Assembly: GCF_001905125.1 (NCBI RefSeq) | Contig: NZ_LWLE01000012.1 | Coordinates: forward strand, 252,759 to 316,758 | Source: Streptomyces sp. TSRI0281 | GTDB taxonomy: Bacteria > Actinomycetota > Actinomycetes > Streptomycetales > Streptomycetaceae | Direction: 5' to 3' | Length of the DNA: 64,000 nucleotides | Part shown: positions 17,532 through 26,601 of the stretch, in pieces | How positions within the stretch are numbered: position 1 is the first letter of the stretch | How the letters are laid out: the number at the start of each line of letters is the position of its first letter | Made by a program: the position numbers and the translations under genes | Notes under the pieces: model-generated | Seen by the model: only the letters and a program-made list of their open reading frames with translations | The model's database searches: none | What the model was told of the DNA's origin: nothing

Positions 17532-18815
17532 TCAGGTCTGTTGAAATGTGAAGGGCAGTGAGCGCACCCGGTTGTCGAAATTCGAATCGACAAGCTCTGC
17601 TTCCGCCACCTGTCGAAAGACGTTCTTCCTGGTGAGCAATTCCCGTAGCAGGGCCTTCATCTCCAGCCGGGCCAGGTGTGCCCCGAGGCAGTGATGGGGT
17701 CCGCCTCCGCCGTATCCGAGGTGAGGATTGGGGGAGCGGGTGATGTCGAAGGAATCGGGGTCGGTGAATACTGTTGCGTCGCGGTTTGCCGAGGCATAGA
17801 AGAGGGCGACCTTGTCTCCGGGGAGGAATGTGCGTCCACCCAGGGAGTATTCCGCCGTGACGGTCCGGCGGAACTGGATGATCGGTGTCGAATGTCGGAC
17901 AATTTCATCCGCGGCGCCGTCGATGTACCGGTCGAAGTCGGATTCCAGCAGTTCGCGTTGCTCCGGATGAAGGGTGAGCAGGGACAAGCCATGGGCGATG
18001 GCGTTACGGGTGGTCTCCACACCGGCCACGAGCAGCAGGGAGAAGAAGGCGCCGAGCTGGCGCGAGGACAGTGCCTCGCCGTCGATGTCCGCGTTCACGA
18101 GAGCCGATACGAGGTCGTCCTCGGGGTGGCGGCGGCGCTCACGGGCGAGTTTCGCCATGACGATCTGCATGCGGGCCAGGGAACGCAGACCGCGTCCGGG
18201 CACCCGCAGCCGGGCACGTCCCCGCCGCTGTACGCCGACGTGCTCCGAGGCGTGATCGATCTGGGCGGCGATCTCCGGACGGTGGTGCTCGGGGATGCCC
18301 ATCAGGTCGCAGATGACCTCCAGCGGAAGACGGGCGGGGGCCGACGGCATGAAGTCGGCGGCGGAGCCGGCGCCCACCTCGTCCACCAGCTGCCGGGCGA
18401 CCCGGTGGATGTTCTCCTCGGCGGCGGCGAGCAGGCGCGGGGTGAAGGACCGGGAGATGATCCGGCGCATGGCCGCGTGCTCGGCGCCGTCCATGTTGAC
18501 CATGGAGTTCCCGAACACCGCCCGCGCCCAGCGCGCCGGCTCCGGGGTGGTGACGCCCGGCGCGCTGGCGAAGATCTCGGGATTGCGGCTGGCGGCCCGT
18601 ACGTCCGCGTGTTTCACCAGCGCGTAGAACGCGGTGCCGAAGGTGCGCGAGGCACCGGCGCGGGGGGTGAAGCCGACCGGCGCGTCCAGCTCACGCAGCC
18701 GCGCGAACGCCCTGAGGCGCTCCGTGCGCGGCCGTTGCCAGAACAGCGGGTCGGCGAGGTTGGCCTCCTTCGTGCGCGGTACGCGGTCCCCGGACGTCCG
18801 GGTCGGAACGGTCAT
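17532..18815 (-). CDS. Cytochrome P450
   Basis: Haem-thiolate mono-oxygenase of 427 residues. The I-helix AGVETTRN (264-271), the ExxR at Glu304-Arg307 and the haem loop YGGGGPHHCLGAHLAR with Cys376 are all present; the GGGGPHxC form resembles P450 families acting on terpenes and sterols. ATG 18815 follows GGAGGTG. Residues about 195-210 (QRRGRARLRVPGRG) form an atypical Arg-rich stretch in the F-G region. It overlies a 14-bp tandem near-duplication at 18190-18217, so a compensated frameshift there is possible. No ferredoxin gene is adjacent. Divergent from the tyrosinase operon. Confidence 0.87.
   Translation of the reverse strand: MTVPTRTSGDRVPRTKEANLADPLFWQRPRTERLRAFARLRELDAPVGFTPRAGASRTFGTAFYALVKHADVRAASRNPEIFASAPGVTTPEPARWARAVFGNSMVNMDGAEHAAMRRIISRSFTPRLLAAAEENIHRVARQLVDEVGAGSAADFMPSAPARLPLEVICDLMGIPEHHRPEIAAQIDHASEHVGVQRRGRARLRVPGRGLRSLARMQIVMAKLARERRRHPEDDLVSALVNADIDGEALSSRQLGAFFSLLLVAGVETTRNAIAHGLSLLTLHPEQRELLESDFDRYIDGAADEIVRHSTPIIQFRRTVTAEYSLGGRTFLPGDKVALFYASANRDATVFTDPDSFDITRSPNPHLGYGGGGPHHCLGAHLARLEMKALLRELLTRKNVFRQVAEAELVDSNFDNRVRSLPFTFQQT
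18190..18217 (-). repeat. 14-bp tandem near-duplication in the P450 gene
   Basis: CCGCGTCCGGGCAC followed directly by CCGCAGCCGGGCAC, 12 of 14 bases alike. The length is not a multiple of three, so it shifts the frame unless compensated nearby. Confidence 0.8.
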
Positions 18816-19036
18816 GCCCACCACCTCCAAGAGTTCGCACGCCATGTTCCGGTCCGCCGCGCGCTGTCCGGCGAACGACGCGGCAGTCGCGGGCCGTCGG
18901 CTCGCCATGTCACGCGATTGCCGGAACACCGGGCGGGCGCGCAGGGTCCGGACGGCCCCTGCCCCGACACCGTGCCGCGGTCGGCCCCGGCTTCGGCAGC
19001 ACCCGTAAGAGTTGACGAGAGGCAGGTTGCGTACCC

Positions 19037-19573
19037 ATGGATCTGACCAAGGACACGAGCGGCACCACGGCCGGAGCGCGCTTCCTGCCCCGCCGCATCG
19101 TGCTGCGTGCCGCCTTCACGGTGGGCATGGTCGCGGGCACGGCCGGAGTGCTGGTGCCCGTTCTCGACGGCGGCGCGGACCCCGGGCCCCGCCCGGAGCC
19201 GGGGCCCGGGACGCCGCACGGTGTCGCGGCGCACGGTGCCGGGTCGCCGAACCGCGCGGGGACGGCGGCCGGCGGCGTACGGCCGCGGTCCGAGCGATTC
19301 GCCGAGAGGTACCGAGGGCGCGACATCCGGGGGACGACGACGGCACCGGCGCCCGCGGGAGCGGTACCTGCGGGTGATGCCCGCGCGGCCGCCACGCACA
19401 TCGAGGTCCTCATCGACGGCAGGCCCCTGCACATCATGCGGCGCGCCGACGGGACCTATCTGAGTCATGTCAACCACTACGAGTCCTTCCCGACGCTGGT
19501 CGAGACGGCCCGCGCCGCGGTCGATGAACTCGGCCAGTCCCAGTTGTCCCTCGCCACGACGCACAGCATGTGA
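19037..19573 (+). CDS. melC1: Tyrosinase copper-transfer protein MelC1
   Basis: Helper protein of 178 residues that loads copper into tyrosinase and carries it out of the cell by the Tat route. The N-terminal part RRIVLRAAFTVGMVAGTAGVL is a Tat-like signal. The C-terminal domain has the MelC1 strip IEVLIDGRPLHIMRRADGTYLSHVNHYESF, with Met and His residues expected to handle copper. A disordered Pro/Gly/Arg-rich stretch lies between, longer than in textbook MelC1 proteins. The tyrosinase gene follows 19 bases after the stop, the standard melC operon order. Confidence 0.92.
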   Translation: MDLTKDTSGTTAGARFLPRRIVLRAAFTVGMVAGTAGVLVPVLDGGADPGPRPEPGPGTPHGVAAHGAGSPNRAGTAAGGVRPRSERFAERYRGRDIRGTTTAPAPAGAVPAGDARAAATHIEVLIDGRPLHIMRRADGTYLSHVNHYESFPTLVETARAAVDELGQSQLSLATTHSM

Positions 19574-19592
19574 ACCAGGAGGACGAGCACCG

Positions 19593-20453
19593 GTGTACAA
19601 CCGAAAGAATCAGCGGGATCTCACGCGGGCGGAGAAGCGGCGGCTGGTCGACGCCCTCCTGCGGCTCAAGCGCTCGGGGCGGTACGACGAGTTCGTCGTC
19701 ATGCACCAGGAGTTCTATGTGTCGGATGCCGAGGACCGTCTCCGGCCCGCCCATATGACTCCCTCCTTCTTCCCCTGGCACCGCAGGTATCTGCTGGAGT
19801 TCGAAGGGGCCCTGCAGGCCGTCGATCCGGGCGTATCGATTCCCTACTGGGACTGGACCGTCGACAACACGCCCAGTTCCTCCCTGTGGGCGGACGACCT
19901 CCTCGGCGGCAACGGCAGGCCCGGCGACCGGCAGGTCATGACCGGACCGTTCGCGTACGAGCAGGGCAACTGGCGCACGAGCGGCGGCACGACCGACGAC
20001 CGCTTCCTGGCACGTGACCTCGGCAGATCCCACAACCCGGTCGCGCTGCCCACGAAGAAGGAGGTGGACCGGGCGCTGAGCGACCCGGTCTACGACGTTC
20101 AGCCCTGGAACAGCGTCAGCATCGAGGGCTTCCGGAACCGGATCGAGGGCTGGGGCATCCGGGACTCACGCCCGGTGGCCAACCACAACCGGGTGCACCA
20201 GTGGGTCGGCGGGCCGATGGCGGGCGCCGGCTCACCCGACGACCCGGTCTTCTGGCTGCACCACGCGTTCATGGACCTGCTCTGGACCCGCTGGCAGAAG
20301 GCACATCCCCGTGGCGGCTACCTGCCGGGCCGGAAGCCGTCCTCTCCCGATGCGGATCGCGACCGGGTGTTCGGCATCGACGACCGGATGCCGCCGTGGA
20401 ACGTCGCGCCCTCCCAGCTCCTGGACCACACCCGTTTCTATCGGTACGTCTGA
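19593..20453 (+). CDS. melC2: Tyrosinase MelC2
   Basis: Binuclear copper mono-oxygenase of 286 residues that oxidises tyrosine to dopaquinone, the first step to melanin. Copper-site histidines are visible in VVMHQEFY, FFPWHRRYLLEFE, NHNRVHQWVGG and FWLHHAFMDLLW. The N-terminus YNRKNQRDLTRAEKRRLVDALL matches the family. GTG 19593 follows AGGAGGA at nine bases. It has no signal of its own and depends on MelC1 for export. The strong terminator at 20473-20513 ends the operon. Confidence 0.95.
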   Translation: MYNRKNQRDLTRAEKRRLVDALLRLKRSGRYDEFVVMHQEFYVSDAEDRLRPAHMTPSFFPWHRRYLLEFEGALQAVDPGVSIPYWDWTVDNTPSSSLWADDLLGGNGRPGDRQVMTGPFAYEQGNWRTSGGTTDDRFLARDLGRSHNPVALPTKKEVDRALSDPVYDVQPWNSVSIEGFRNRIEGWGIRDSRPVANHNRVHQWVGGPMAGAGSPDDPVFWLHHAFMDLLWTRWQKAHPRGGYLPGRKPSSPDADRDRVFGIDDRMPPWNVAPSQLLDHTRFYRYV

Positions 20454-20472
20454 AACCGCTCCGGGCACGGAA

Positions 20473-20513
20473 AACGGCCGGTGTCCCTTCCGACGGAAGG
20501 GACACCGGCCGTT
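20473..20513. terminator. Two-way terminator between melC2 and the chaplin gene
   Basis: Perfect 19-bp stem beginning AACGGCCGGTGTCCC with a 3-base loop, lying between the convergent melC2 and chaplin stops. Suited to end both messages. Confidence 0.92.
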
Positions 20514-20527
20514 CTCCTGGAGGAAGA

Positions 20528-20809
20528 TCAGTGGCCGTAGCCGTAGTCCCCGCCGGTCTCGTGGCCCCCGGAGGCGTTCACGCAGGTGTTGCCGAAGCTC
20601 GGGTTGAGCAGCCCGATCACGTCGACCGTGTTGCCGCAGAGGTTGATCGGGACGTGCACCGGAACCTGGATGAGGTTGCCCGAGAGGACACCCGGCGAGG
20701 CGGCGGCGAGGCCCGACGCACCGGCGTCGGCGGAGGCCATCCCGGCGCCTCCGGCGATCAGGGCACCGGTGCCCGCCATCACAGCGGCCACCTTCGTCAT
20801 ACGCGACAT
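20528..20809 (-). CDS. Short chaplin
   Basis: Secreted surface protein of 93 residues, which assembles into amyloid-like fibres that coat aerial hyphae and spores. The signal peptide ends near GGAGMASADA. The mature part is one chaplin domain with NLCGNTVDVIGLLNPSFGNT and two Cys (CGN and NTC) for the conserved disulfide. There is no sorting signal, so it belongs to the short, non-anchored class. The C-terminus is extended by a Gly/Tyr/His-rich tail (GGHETGGDYGYGH) that most short chaplins lack. AAGGAG precedes ATG 20809. A BldN-type promoter lies upstream. Confidence 0.94.
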   Translation of the reverse strand: MSRMTKVAAVMAGTGALIAGGAGMASADAGASGLAAASPGVLSGNLIQVPVHVPINLCGNTVDVIGLLNPSFGNTCVNASGGHETGGDYGYGH

Positions 20810-20866
20810 CAGTACTCCTTGCAAGGATCGAGGTTGGCTGCGGAGCACGCGGCCCCGCATGCTGTG

Positions 20867-20894
20867 ACAACGCGAAAGTCGGCAGACGGTAACG
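20867..20894 (-). promoter_or_regulatory. BldN-type promoter of the chaplin gene
   Basis: Minus strand: CGTTAC, 16 bases, CGTTGT. This matches the sigma-BldN consensus CGTAAC-N16-CGTTGA at 10 of 12 positions with the exact spacer. It lies about 58 bases before the start codon. Chaplin genes are known BldN targets. Confidence 0.75.
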
Positions 20895-20981
20895 GAGCAA
20901 CGCAAAGGTGATATCTCCGGTTTGTTCCGCACGGTGTCACCGGGCACCCGGCGGCCTCGGCCGCGTGGGGCACCCGCGGGA

Positions 20982-22130
20982 TCACCGGCCCATGACGGAG
21001 AGGCTCGTCAGCCGGTCGCGCCAGTCCCGGGCGGTGGGGAAACGTGCCTTGACGCTCTGCGCCGCCCGGTCCCGCACCGCCACCTGCGACTCGCGCAGCC
21101 GAAGCAGCGGCTCCAGACCGGAACGGGCCAGCAGCAGCCGCTGATTGACCACCGTGACCGGCTGCCAGTGATTCTTGTACTGCTCCGACCCGCGCAGCAG
21201 ACTCAGTACGCTGCGCCCGGAGCCGGCCGCCTGACCTGCCACGTCCCGCAACAGGAGCGTCGCCACATCCACCTTCCGGTCCCTGAGGCCGGGATGCGCC
21301 CCGTAGAGGTATCCGCCCGTCAGACGGCCGGAGTGGAGCGCCAGGTTGACCGCGACCACCTCGCCCCCGAGCCGGAACTCGGTGACCACCGCGTCACCGT
21401 CCCGCACCATCCGCCCGGTGGCGCGGACCAGATGTGCGGCGAAGCGGGGCCTGAGGTGCTCGGGATTGATCCCCCGTCCTTGCCACTGGAGCTCGTGCAG
21501 CCGCAGCAGATTGCCGACCGCGGCCGGCACCTCCTGCTCCACCACCGGCCGGGACTCGACCCCCAGCGCGTCGACCTTGCGGAGCTTGGACCGCACCCGC
21601 TGACCACGCGAACTGGACATGCGCCGGACGAGTACGTCGATCGGCTCGGCGGGCAGTTCCATGCACGTCGAGTCCGTGAGCCGGCTCCTGGCGCCCGGCC
21701 ACATCCCGAAGAGCAGCTGCGCCGACGCGTCGGGCCGCACCTCCCGCAGGTCGATCACCGCGTGCCGGGCGGCCCGGTCGAGCCCGCGCGCCAGGGCCGA
21801 AACCGCGCGTGCGGCGCACTCCTCGTCGACGAGGACGTCGAAGAAGTCGGAGATCGTGCCGCCCATCGGCACGAGCAGCGGCATCGGGCGGTGCACGAGC
21901 ATCAGCGGTGCCGCGCCGATCAGCTGCCCGCCACGACGCGCCAGGACGACGCGGAGCCGGCCCTCCTGGCCGTACGAGAGCCACCACGAATGAAGCCAGG
22001 CGTGGCGCTGGAAGGGGGTCGCCGTGGCGCAGCGGCGGTGCAGCGCGTCCCATTCCCCGGCGAGCGCGCCGAACTCCTCGGGATCGCGGCAGAGCGTGAC
22101 GGAGAGGCCGCCCGGCCCGTGCGCGGTCAT
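20982..22130 (-). CDS. CelD/BcsL-like GNAT acyltransferase
   Basis: Protein of 382 residues of the CelD-like GNAT family. The C-terminal half has VVAVNLALHSGRLTGGYLYGAHPGLRDRKV, the typical substrate-independent core, and the N-terminal part has TPFQRHAWLHSWW, seen in polysaccharide-locus acyltransferases. It probably acetylates or otherwise acylates the exopolysaccharide or its precursor in the cytoplasm. ATG 22130 overlaps the stop of the chain-length gene by four bases. It is the last gene of the polysaccharide operon. Confidence 0.82.
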   Translation of the reverse strand: MTAHGPGGLSVTLCRDPEEFGALAGEWDALHRRCATATPFQRHAWLHSWWLSYGQEGRLRVVLARRGGQLIGAAPLMLVHRPMPLLVPMGGTISDFFDVLVDEECAARAVSALARGLDRAARHAVIDLREVRPDASAQLLFGMWPGARSRLTDSTCMELPAEPIDVLVRRMSSSRGQRVRSKLRKVDALGVESRPVVEQEVPAAVGNLLRLHELQWQGRGINPEHLRPRFAAHLVRATGRMVRDGDAVVTEFRLGGEVVAVNLALHSGRLTGGYLYGAHPGLRDRKVDVATLLLRDVAGQAAGSGRSVLSLLRGSEQYKNHWQPVTVVNQRLLLARSGLEPLLRLRESQVAVRDRAAQSVKARFPTARDWRDRLTSLSVMGR

Positions 22131-22804
22131 CGTACGAGCTCGCGGTCGCCCGCGGACGCGGGTTCACCGGCGGACGTCGGCCCGGGGAGCTGGGCGGACA
22201 CGGTCCAGCCCTTCCGGCGGGGCCGTACGAGGAGGACGAGCCCGCCGATCAGGCCGCCCGCGCACGCTCCCACGGCCGTGCCGACGGGGACGGAGGGCGA
22301 CACCGCCCGCTCCGGCGTCATGGCGTGGGTGTACTGGATCAGTTTCACCCCGGTGGCATCGGCGACATGATCACTGTTGACGATGACGGCCTCGATGACG
22401 GCGTTGGCGATGTCGGCGGCCCGGTGCGGATCGCTCGACGTACCGGTGACCGCGATCATGGGTGAGTCGGGCGAGGTCTCCGAGAGCACCTGGGTACGGA
22501 GCGCGGCCACCGGTTCACCGGCCGCACCATGGGCGTACGAGAGAGTCGCGTCGCTGGTGGCGAGCCGCCCGTACGACTGTGCGTAGCCGAGGGCCGCGGA
22601 CGGGTCCGCACCCTTCTCGACCACCGCCATCGCGTAACTGGTGGCCGCGTACTGGGGGGACTTCAGCAGGCCGTAGGAGAGCCCGCACGCCGCGCCCAGC
22701 ACGATGCAGACGGGCAGCGGCCACCCATGGGGCGGGCGCGGGAGTGCGCGCCGCAGGCGGCTTCGTCCGGGGGCGGCCTGCTGCTTCTCGGGAGACTCGG
22801 TCAT
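22127..22804 (-). CDS. Wzz/YveK-like polysaccharide chain-length protein
   Basis: Membrane protein of 225 residues with two hydrophobic segments, near residues 30-50 (WPLPVCIVLGAACGLSYGLL) and 185-205 (VGTAVGACAGGLIGGLVLLV), and an extracytoplasmic middle. That is the polysaccharide co-polymerase pattern. It lacks a kinase domain, unlike full BY-kinase fusions, and no separate tyrosine kinase gene is seen here. Likely sets chain length with the polymerase. Start and stop both overlap neighbours by four bases. Confidence 0.8.
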   Translation of the reverse strand: MTESPEKQQAAPGRSRLRRALPRPPHGWPLPVCIVLGAACGLSYGLLKSPQYAATSYAMAVVEKGADPSAALGYAQSYGRLATSDATLSYAHGAAGEPVAALRTQVLSETSPDSPMIAVTGTSSDPHRAADIANAVIEAVIVNSDHVADATGVKLIQYTHAMTPERAVSPSVPVGTAVGACAGGLIGGLVLLVRPRRKGWTVSAQLPGPTSAGEPASAGDRELVR

Positions 22805-23937
22805 GGGTGTGCTCTCCAGGTCGGTGGGGCGGTGTCGAGGGCATGCGTGTACACGTCCATGAGGCGTTCGCTGCTGCGCCTGATGTCGTAGTGGCGGACC
22901 GCCCGAGGCGGCGGAAGCCGGTGCGGCGCGGCCTGTATCCGCCGTCGCAGCGCCGCCGTCAACTCCTCGGCGCCGCCCGTGATGCGGGTGGCGCCCGGGG
23001 CGTGGGCGGCGGGCAGGTCGTCGATCGCGGGGCAGGCGCCGTGCAGTACCGGCAGCCCCGCCGCCAGCGCCTCGACCGCGGCCAGCCCGAAGGACTCCTC
23101 GCGGGACGTCGAGACGAAGACGTCCATGGCGCCGAGCAACGCGGGGACACCGGGGGCGGCTCCGGACGCCGCGGCGTCGCACTCGCCGAGGAAACGGATC
23201 CGGTCCGCGGCGCCCAGCCGGCGGGCCAGTGCCCGCAGCGACTCGCTCTCGGGCCCGTCCCCGGCCACCAGCAGCCAGGCACCGGGCAGCGCCGCGACCG
23301 CGCGGACGAGCACGTCGAAGCGTTTGCCGGGAACCAGCCGCCCCACGCCGCCCACCACGAAGGCGTCGGCGGGAATCCGCAGCAGTGACCGGGTCGAGCG
23401 CCGCTCCCCGCCGTCGAAGCGGAACGGGACCGGGTCGATCCCGTTGGGTACCAGGTGAATCCGTGCGGCGGGCACCCCCCACTCCCGCAGCCGTCCGGCG
23501 ACGGTCGCGGAGACGGCGACCGTCGCCGACCCGAGCCGTTCGGTCCCCAGATAGAGCGCGCGGGTGCCCCGGGTGAGCGGGCGCCCCTCGATCTCCGCCC
23601 GCCCCAGCGAGTGCTCGGTGGCGACGGTGGCACGGATCCCGGCCAGCCGGGCGGCGATCCGCCCGTAGACGCAGGCCCGGTACAGATGCGTATGGACGAG
23701 GTCGTACCCGCCCGCGCGGATGAACCGGGCCAGTCCGCTCACGGCCGTGAGGTCCCGGTTGCCGCCCATCCCCAGATGCGCCACCCGCACACCGTCGGCG
23801 CGCAGCCCCGCGGCCACCGCTCCCGGGTTGGTGAGCGTCAGGACATCGCAGCGGACGGGAAGATGACGCAGCATCAGCCGCAGTTGCTGCTCGGCGCCCC
23901 CGACCCCGAGCCCGGTGATGATGTGCAGCACTCTCAT
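22801..23937 (-). CDS. GT4-type glycosyltransferase
   Basis: Retaining glycosyltransferase of 378 residues with the GT-B fold. The N-terminus MRVLHIITGLGVGGAEQ is the classical GT4 start. The C-terminal domain has VGGVGRLVPGKRFDVLVRA and the catalytic region STSREESFGLAAVEALAAGLPV with the E-x7-E motif. Transfers a sugar to the lipid-linked repeat unit of the exopolysaccharide at the cytoplasmic side. It overlaps both neighbours by four bases. Confidence 0.9.
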   Translation of the reverse strand: MRVLHIITGLGVGGAEQQLRLMLRHLPVRCDVLTLTNPGAVAAGLRADGVRVAHLGMGGNRDLTAVSGLARFIRAGGYDLVHTHLYRACVYGRIAARLAGIRATVATEHSLGRAEIEGRPLTRGTRALYLGTERLGSATVAVSATVAGRLREWGVPAARIHLVPNGIDPVPFRFDGGERRSTRSLLRIPADAFVVGGVGRLVPGKRFDVLVRAVAALPGAWLLVAGDGPESESLRALARRLGAADRIRFLGECDAAASGAAPGVPALLGAMDVFVSTSREESFGLAAVEALAAGLPVLHGACPAIDDLPAAHAPGATRITGGAEELTAALRRRIQAAPHRLPPPRAVRHYDIRRSSERLMDVYTHALDTAPPTWRAHP

Positions 23938-24770
23938 CGCCGGCCGCCCGTCGGGACCGGAGGGGTGACGCCGTTCTCGTCGGAGGGGGCCGTCCGGGAC
24001 CCCGGAGCGTTCCCTCTGCCGTACCGCAGCGTGTGCCGCAGTTCCTTCGCCCGCAGCCGGACACCGCGGTCGGCCTGGCTGATGTGGGTACGGGGCAGGG
24101 CGAAGGGACCCAGCAGCGGACCGGGGGCGATGGCGCAGCCGTAGCCGTAGCCCGCGTCGCGCACCGCGTCGATCACGCGCCGGTCGACCGTGCCGTACGG
24201 GTAGCAGAAGCCCTCGGGAGCGGTGCCGGTGATGCCGCGGATCAGCTCCCGGCTGCGGCGCGTCTCGGCGCGCAGTTCGTCGTCGGACAGCGTGGTCAGA
24301 TGCCGGTGGAACAGGCCGTGCGAGCCGATCTCCACGCCGGCGTCGGCGAGGCGGCGGATCTCCCGCGGCGTGAGCAGCGGCCTGCGCGGGCCCAGCGGAT
24401 CCCAGGCGTTGGAACCGCCCGGCCGGCCGGGCAGTACGAAGACCGTCGCCGTGCAGCCGTAGCGGCGCAGTACCGGAAGGGCCTCGTGGAGAAAGTCCGC
24501 GTACCCGTCGTCGAAGGTCAGCCCGACCAGACCCCGCCGGGCTGTAACGTCCGCGCGCAGCAGGGCGGACATCCCGACACCGGTCAGGTGTCTGCCGCGC
24601 AGCCAGGCCAGTTGCCGGTCGAGCCGGTCGGCGGAGACGGTGATGCCGTACGGGTCGTACCGCGGATCACTCACCGAGTGATAGGTGAGAATCCACGGCT
24701 GGGTGCGGCCGGGCTGCCGGAGCCGGGAGGAAGGGGAGCCGGCGCGACGCGCCGAGGGGTCAGCGGCCAT
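23934..24770 (-). CDS. Polysaccharide deacetylase (NodB domain)
   Basis: CE4-type deacetylase of 278 residues. The metal-binding and catalytic strips are LTFDDGYADF (motif 1), SHGLFHRHL (motif 2, H-x3-H form) and FCYPYGTVDRRV (motif 3). There is no obvious signal peptide, so the site of action is uncertain; it could act on lipid-linked sugars. ATG 24770 overlaps the flippase gene by 11 bases. It removes acetyl groups from N-acetyl sugars and, together with the GNAT gene of this operon, may tune charge of the polymer. Confidence 0.88.
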   Translation of the reverse strand: MAADPSARRAGSPSSRLRQPGRTQPWILTYHSVSDPRYDPYGITVSADRLDRQLAWLRGRHLTGVGMSALLRADVTARRGLVGLTFDDGYADFLHEALPVLRRYGCTATVFVLPGRPGGSNAWDPLGPRRPLLTPREIRRLADAGVEIGSHGLFHRHLTTLSDDELRAETRRSRELIRGITGTAPEGFCYPYGTVDRRVIDAVRDAGYGYGCAIAPGPLLGPFALPRTHISQADRGVRLRAKELRHTLRYGRGNAPGSRTAPSDENGVTPPVPTGGRR

Positions 24771-26601
24771 GGAAGAACCTCTCTCGGATGAGGGCCAGCA
24801 GATGGACGACTTCGGGAGCTCTGAACGCGAGCCCGGCCAGCAGGAAGACCGCGGGAACCAGCACACAGCCGGTGGCCAGGCTCAGAACGGGACCGGTCAC
24901 CGCGGGCGCGGCGGCCCAGCCCGCCGCCCCGGCCACCGCGGCGGCACCGGCCAGCCGGGCCAGGGAGGCGGCGACGGTCCGGACCCGGATCGCCACCACC
25001 CGGGTACCGAGCCCCATCAGCAGGAGCAGCGCGGCGGTGCTGATGCCGATGGCGTTGGCCGCGGCGATGCCGTTGACGCCGAAACGGAACGTCAGCGCGT
25101 ACCCGGCGCCCGTGGTGACCACCAGCCCGGTGGCCATGGCGAAGGCCGGGAACCAGGTGGGCCGCCCGGCGGAGAAGAACGGCCGGCTCAGGGCACCGAC
25201 GAGACAGTGGCCGAGCAGACCCACGGCGTAGACCCGCATGACCTCGGCGGTCGCCGCCGTGTCCCGTGCGCCGAACGCGCCGCGCTGGAAGAGCACTTCG
25301 ATGATCCGGGGCGCGTATCCCAGGACGACCGCGGTGCCGAGCAGCACCACCATCCCGGCCAGGGCGAGGTCGCGCTCGACCCGGTGGCGGGCCCTGTCCC
25401 GGTCCCCGTCCGCCATGGCCTGGGCGACCAGGGGAAAGGTCACCGTGCAGATCATCAGGGACAGCACCATCGGCATCTGCGCGACCTTCTGCGCGTAGTT
25501 CAGATGGGAGATGGCACCCGCGGGCAGGGTGGAGGCCAGGAACCGCTCGACGAGGACCTGCGACTGGCGGCTCACCACGAACAGGACGACCGGTGCCAGC
25601 ACGGTGGCACTCAACAGCGGGACGGTGCTCCCCGCCACCGGCCGCCGCAGGGCGCGGGACGCCCCGGACCGGCGCCGGGGCAGCAGCCGGAGAAAGGCGG
25701 GCAACTGGGTCAGGATCATCAGCAGACTGCCGACGGCGACTCCGGCCGCCGCCGCCCGCACGCCCCAGACCGAGTGGAGCATGAGCGTCATGCCGATGAT
25801 GCCGACGTTGTACGCGACATAGACCCCGGCGGGCGGCAGGAAACTGCGATGTGCGCGAAGAGCGGCGCTGAAGTATCCGGTGATACCGAAGGTGAGGACG
25901 GTGACGGCGGTGAGGCGCGTGCAGTCCACCGCCAGCCGGGGGTCGCGCAGGCCGGGCGCCAGAACGCCGACGACCCACGGGGCGCCCGCGATCAGCAGCG
26001 CAGCGCCGCCGGCCAGCAGCGCCGACAGCCGGGGGAGGGTTGCGGCGATCAGCTCCCGGACGGGGTCGTCCGTGCGGCAGTCCCCTTCCGGGGCGGCCGC
26101 ACGCCGGGCCAGGGCCATGCTGAAGGCCGGGACCAGGAGCAGCGCCATACCGTCCTCGATCAGTACCGTCGCCGCCATCTCGGGCACGGTCCAGGCGATC
26201 AGGAACGCGTCGCTCGCGTCGCTCGCTCCGAAGTAGCGGGCGATGGCCTGGTCCCGTACCAGCCCGAGCAGGGCCCCGATCACCGTCAGCGCGGCGGTGA
26301 CGGCCGCGGCCCTGGCGAGGAAGGAACCGAGCCCGGGGGCGTCGCCGACGGTGCCGGAACGCCCGGTCGCGGTGCCGGAATCGCCGCTCGTGGAGTGCTC
26401 GGCGCCGCCGGTCGTGGTGCCGGAGCCGCCGGGCAGGGGCGGTGCCCCGCCGGCCGCGGCGGGGGCCGTGCGGATGCGTGGCGCGGTGGGCAGCCGGGGG
26501 GCGGTTGCCTGTTCGGGTGGCAGGGGCGCCCCGAGGACCGGCTTGCGCGGAGACCGCAGCTCCGCGGCCTCCGTCTCCGTCCCCGTGCCGGTATCGCTCA
26601 C
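24760..26601 (-). CDS. MurJ/MviN-like lipid-oligosaccharide flippase
   Basis: Multi-pass membrane protein of 613 residues of the MOP superfamily, MviN branch. After a disordered N-terminal tail of about 90 residues there are 13-14 hydrophobic segments, with the family strip GLVRDQAIARYFGASDASDAFLIAWTVPEM and a later EVLFQRGAFGARDTA. In this locus it is more likely the Wzx-role flippase for the exopolysaccharide repeat than the housekeeping MurJ. GTG 26601 follows AGGTGAG and overlaps the preceding stop by four bases. Confidence 0.85.
   Translation of the reverse strand: MSDTGTGTETEAAELRSPRKPVLGAPLPPEQATAPRLPTAPRIRTAPAAAGGAPPLPGGSGTTTGGAEHSTSGDSGTATGRSGTVGDAPGLGSFLARAAAVTAALTVIGALLGLVRDQAIARYFGASDASDAFLIAWTVPEMAATVLIEDGMALLLVPAFSMALARRAAAPEGDCRTDDPVRELIAATLPRLSALLAGGAALLIAGAPWVVGVLAPGLRDPRLAVDCTRLTAVTVLTFGITGYFSAALRAHRSFLPPAGVYVAYNVGIIGMTLMLHSVWGVRAAAAGVAVGSLLMILTQLPAFLRLLPRRRSGASRALRRPVAGSTVPLLSATVLAPVVLFVVSRQSQVLVERFLASTLPAGAISHLNYAQKVAQMPMVLSLMICTVTFPLVAQAMADGDRDRARHRVERDLALAGMVVLLGTAVVLGYAPRIIEVLFQRGAFGARDTAATAEVMRVYAVGLLGHCLVGALSRPFFSAGRPTWFPAFAMATGLVVTTGAGYALTFRFGVNGIAAANAIGISTAALLLLMGLGTRVVAIRVRTVAASLARLAGAAAVAGAAGWAAAPAVTGPVLSLATGCVLVPAVFLLAGLAFRAPEVVHLLALIRERFFHGR

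Noticed and set aside
24760..26601. Housekeeping murJ gene
   Set aside because: The protein family fits, but the location inside an exopolysaccharide operon and the missing cell-wall neighbours favour a Wzx-like role.
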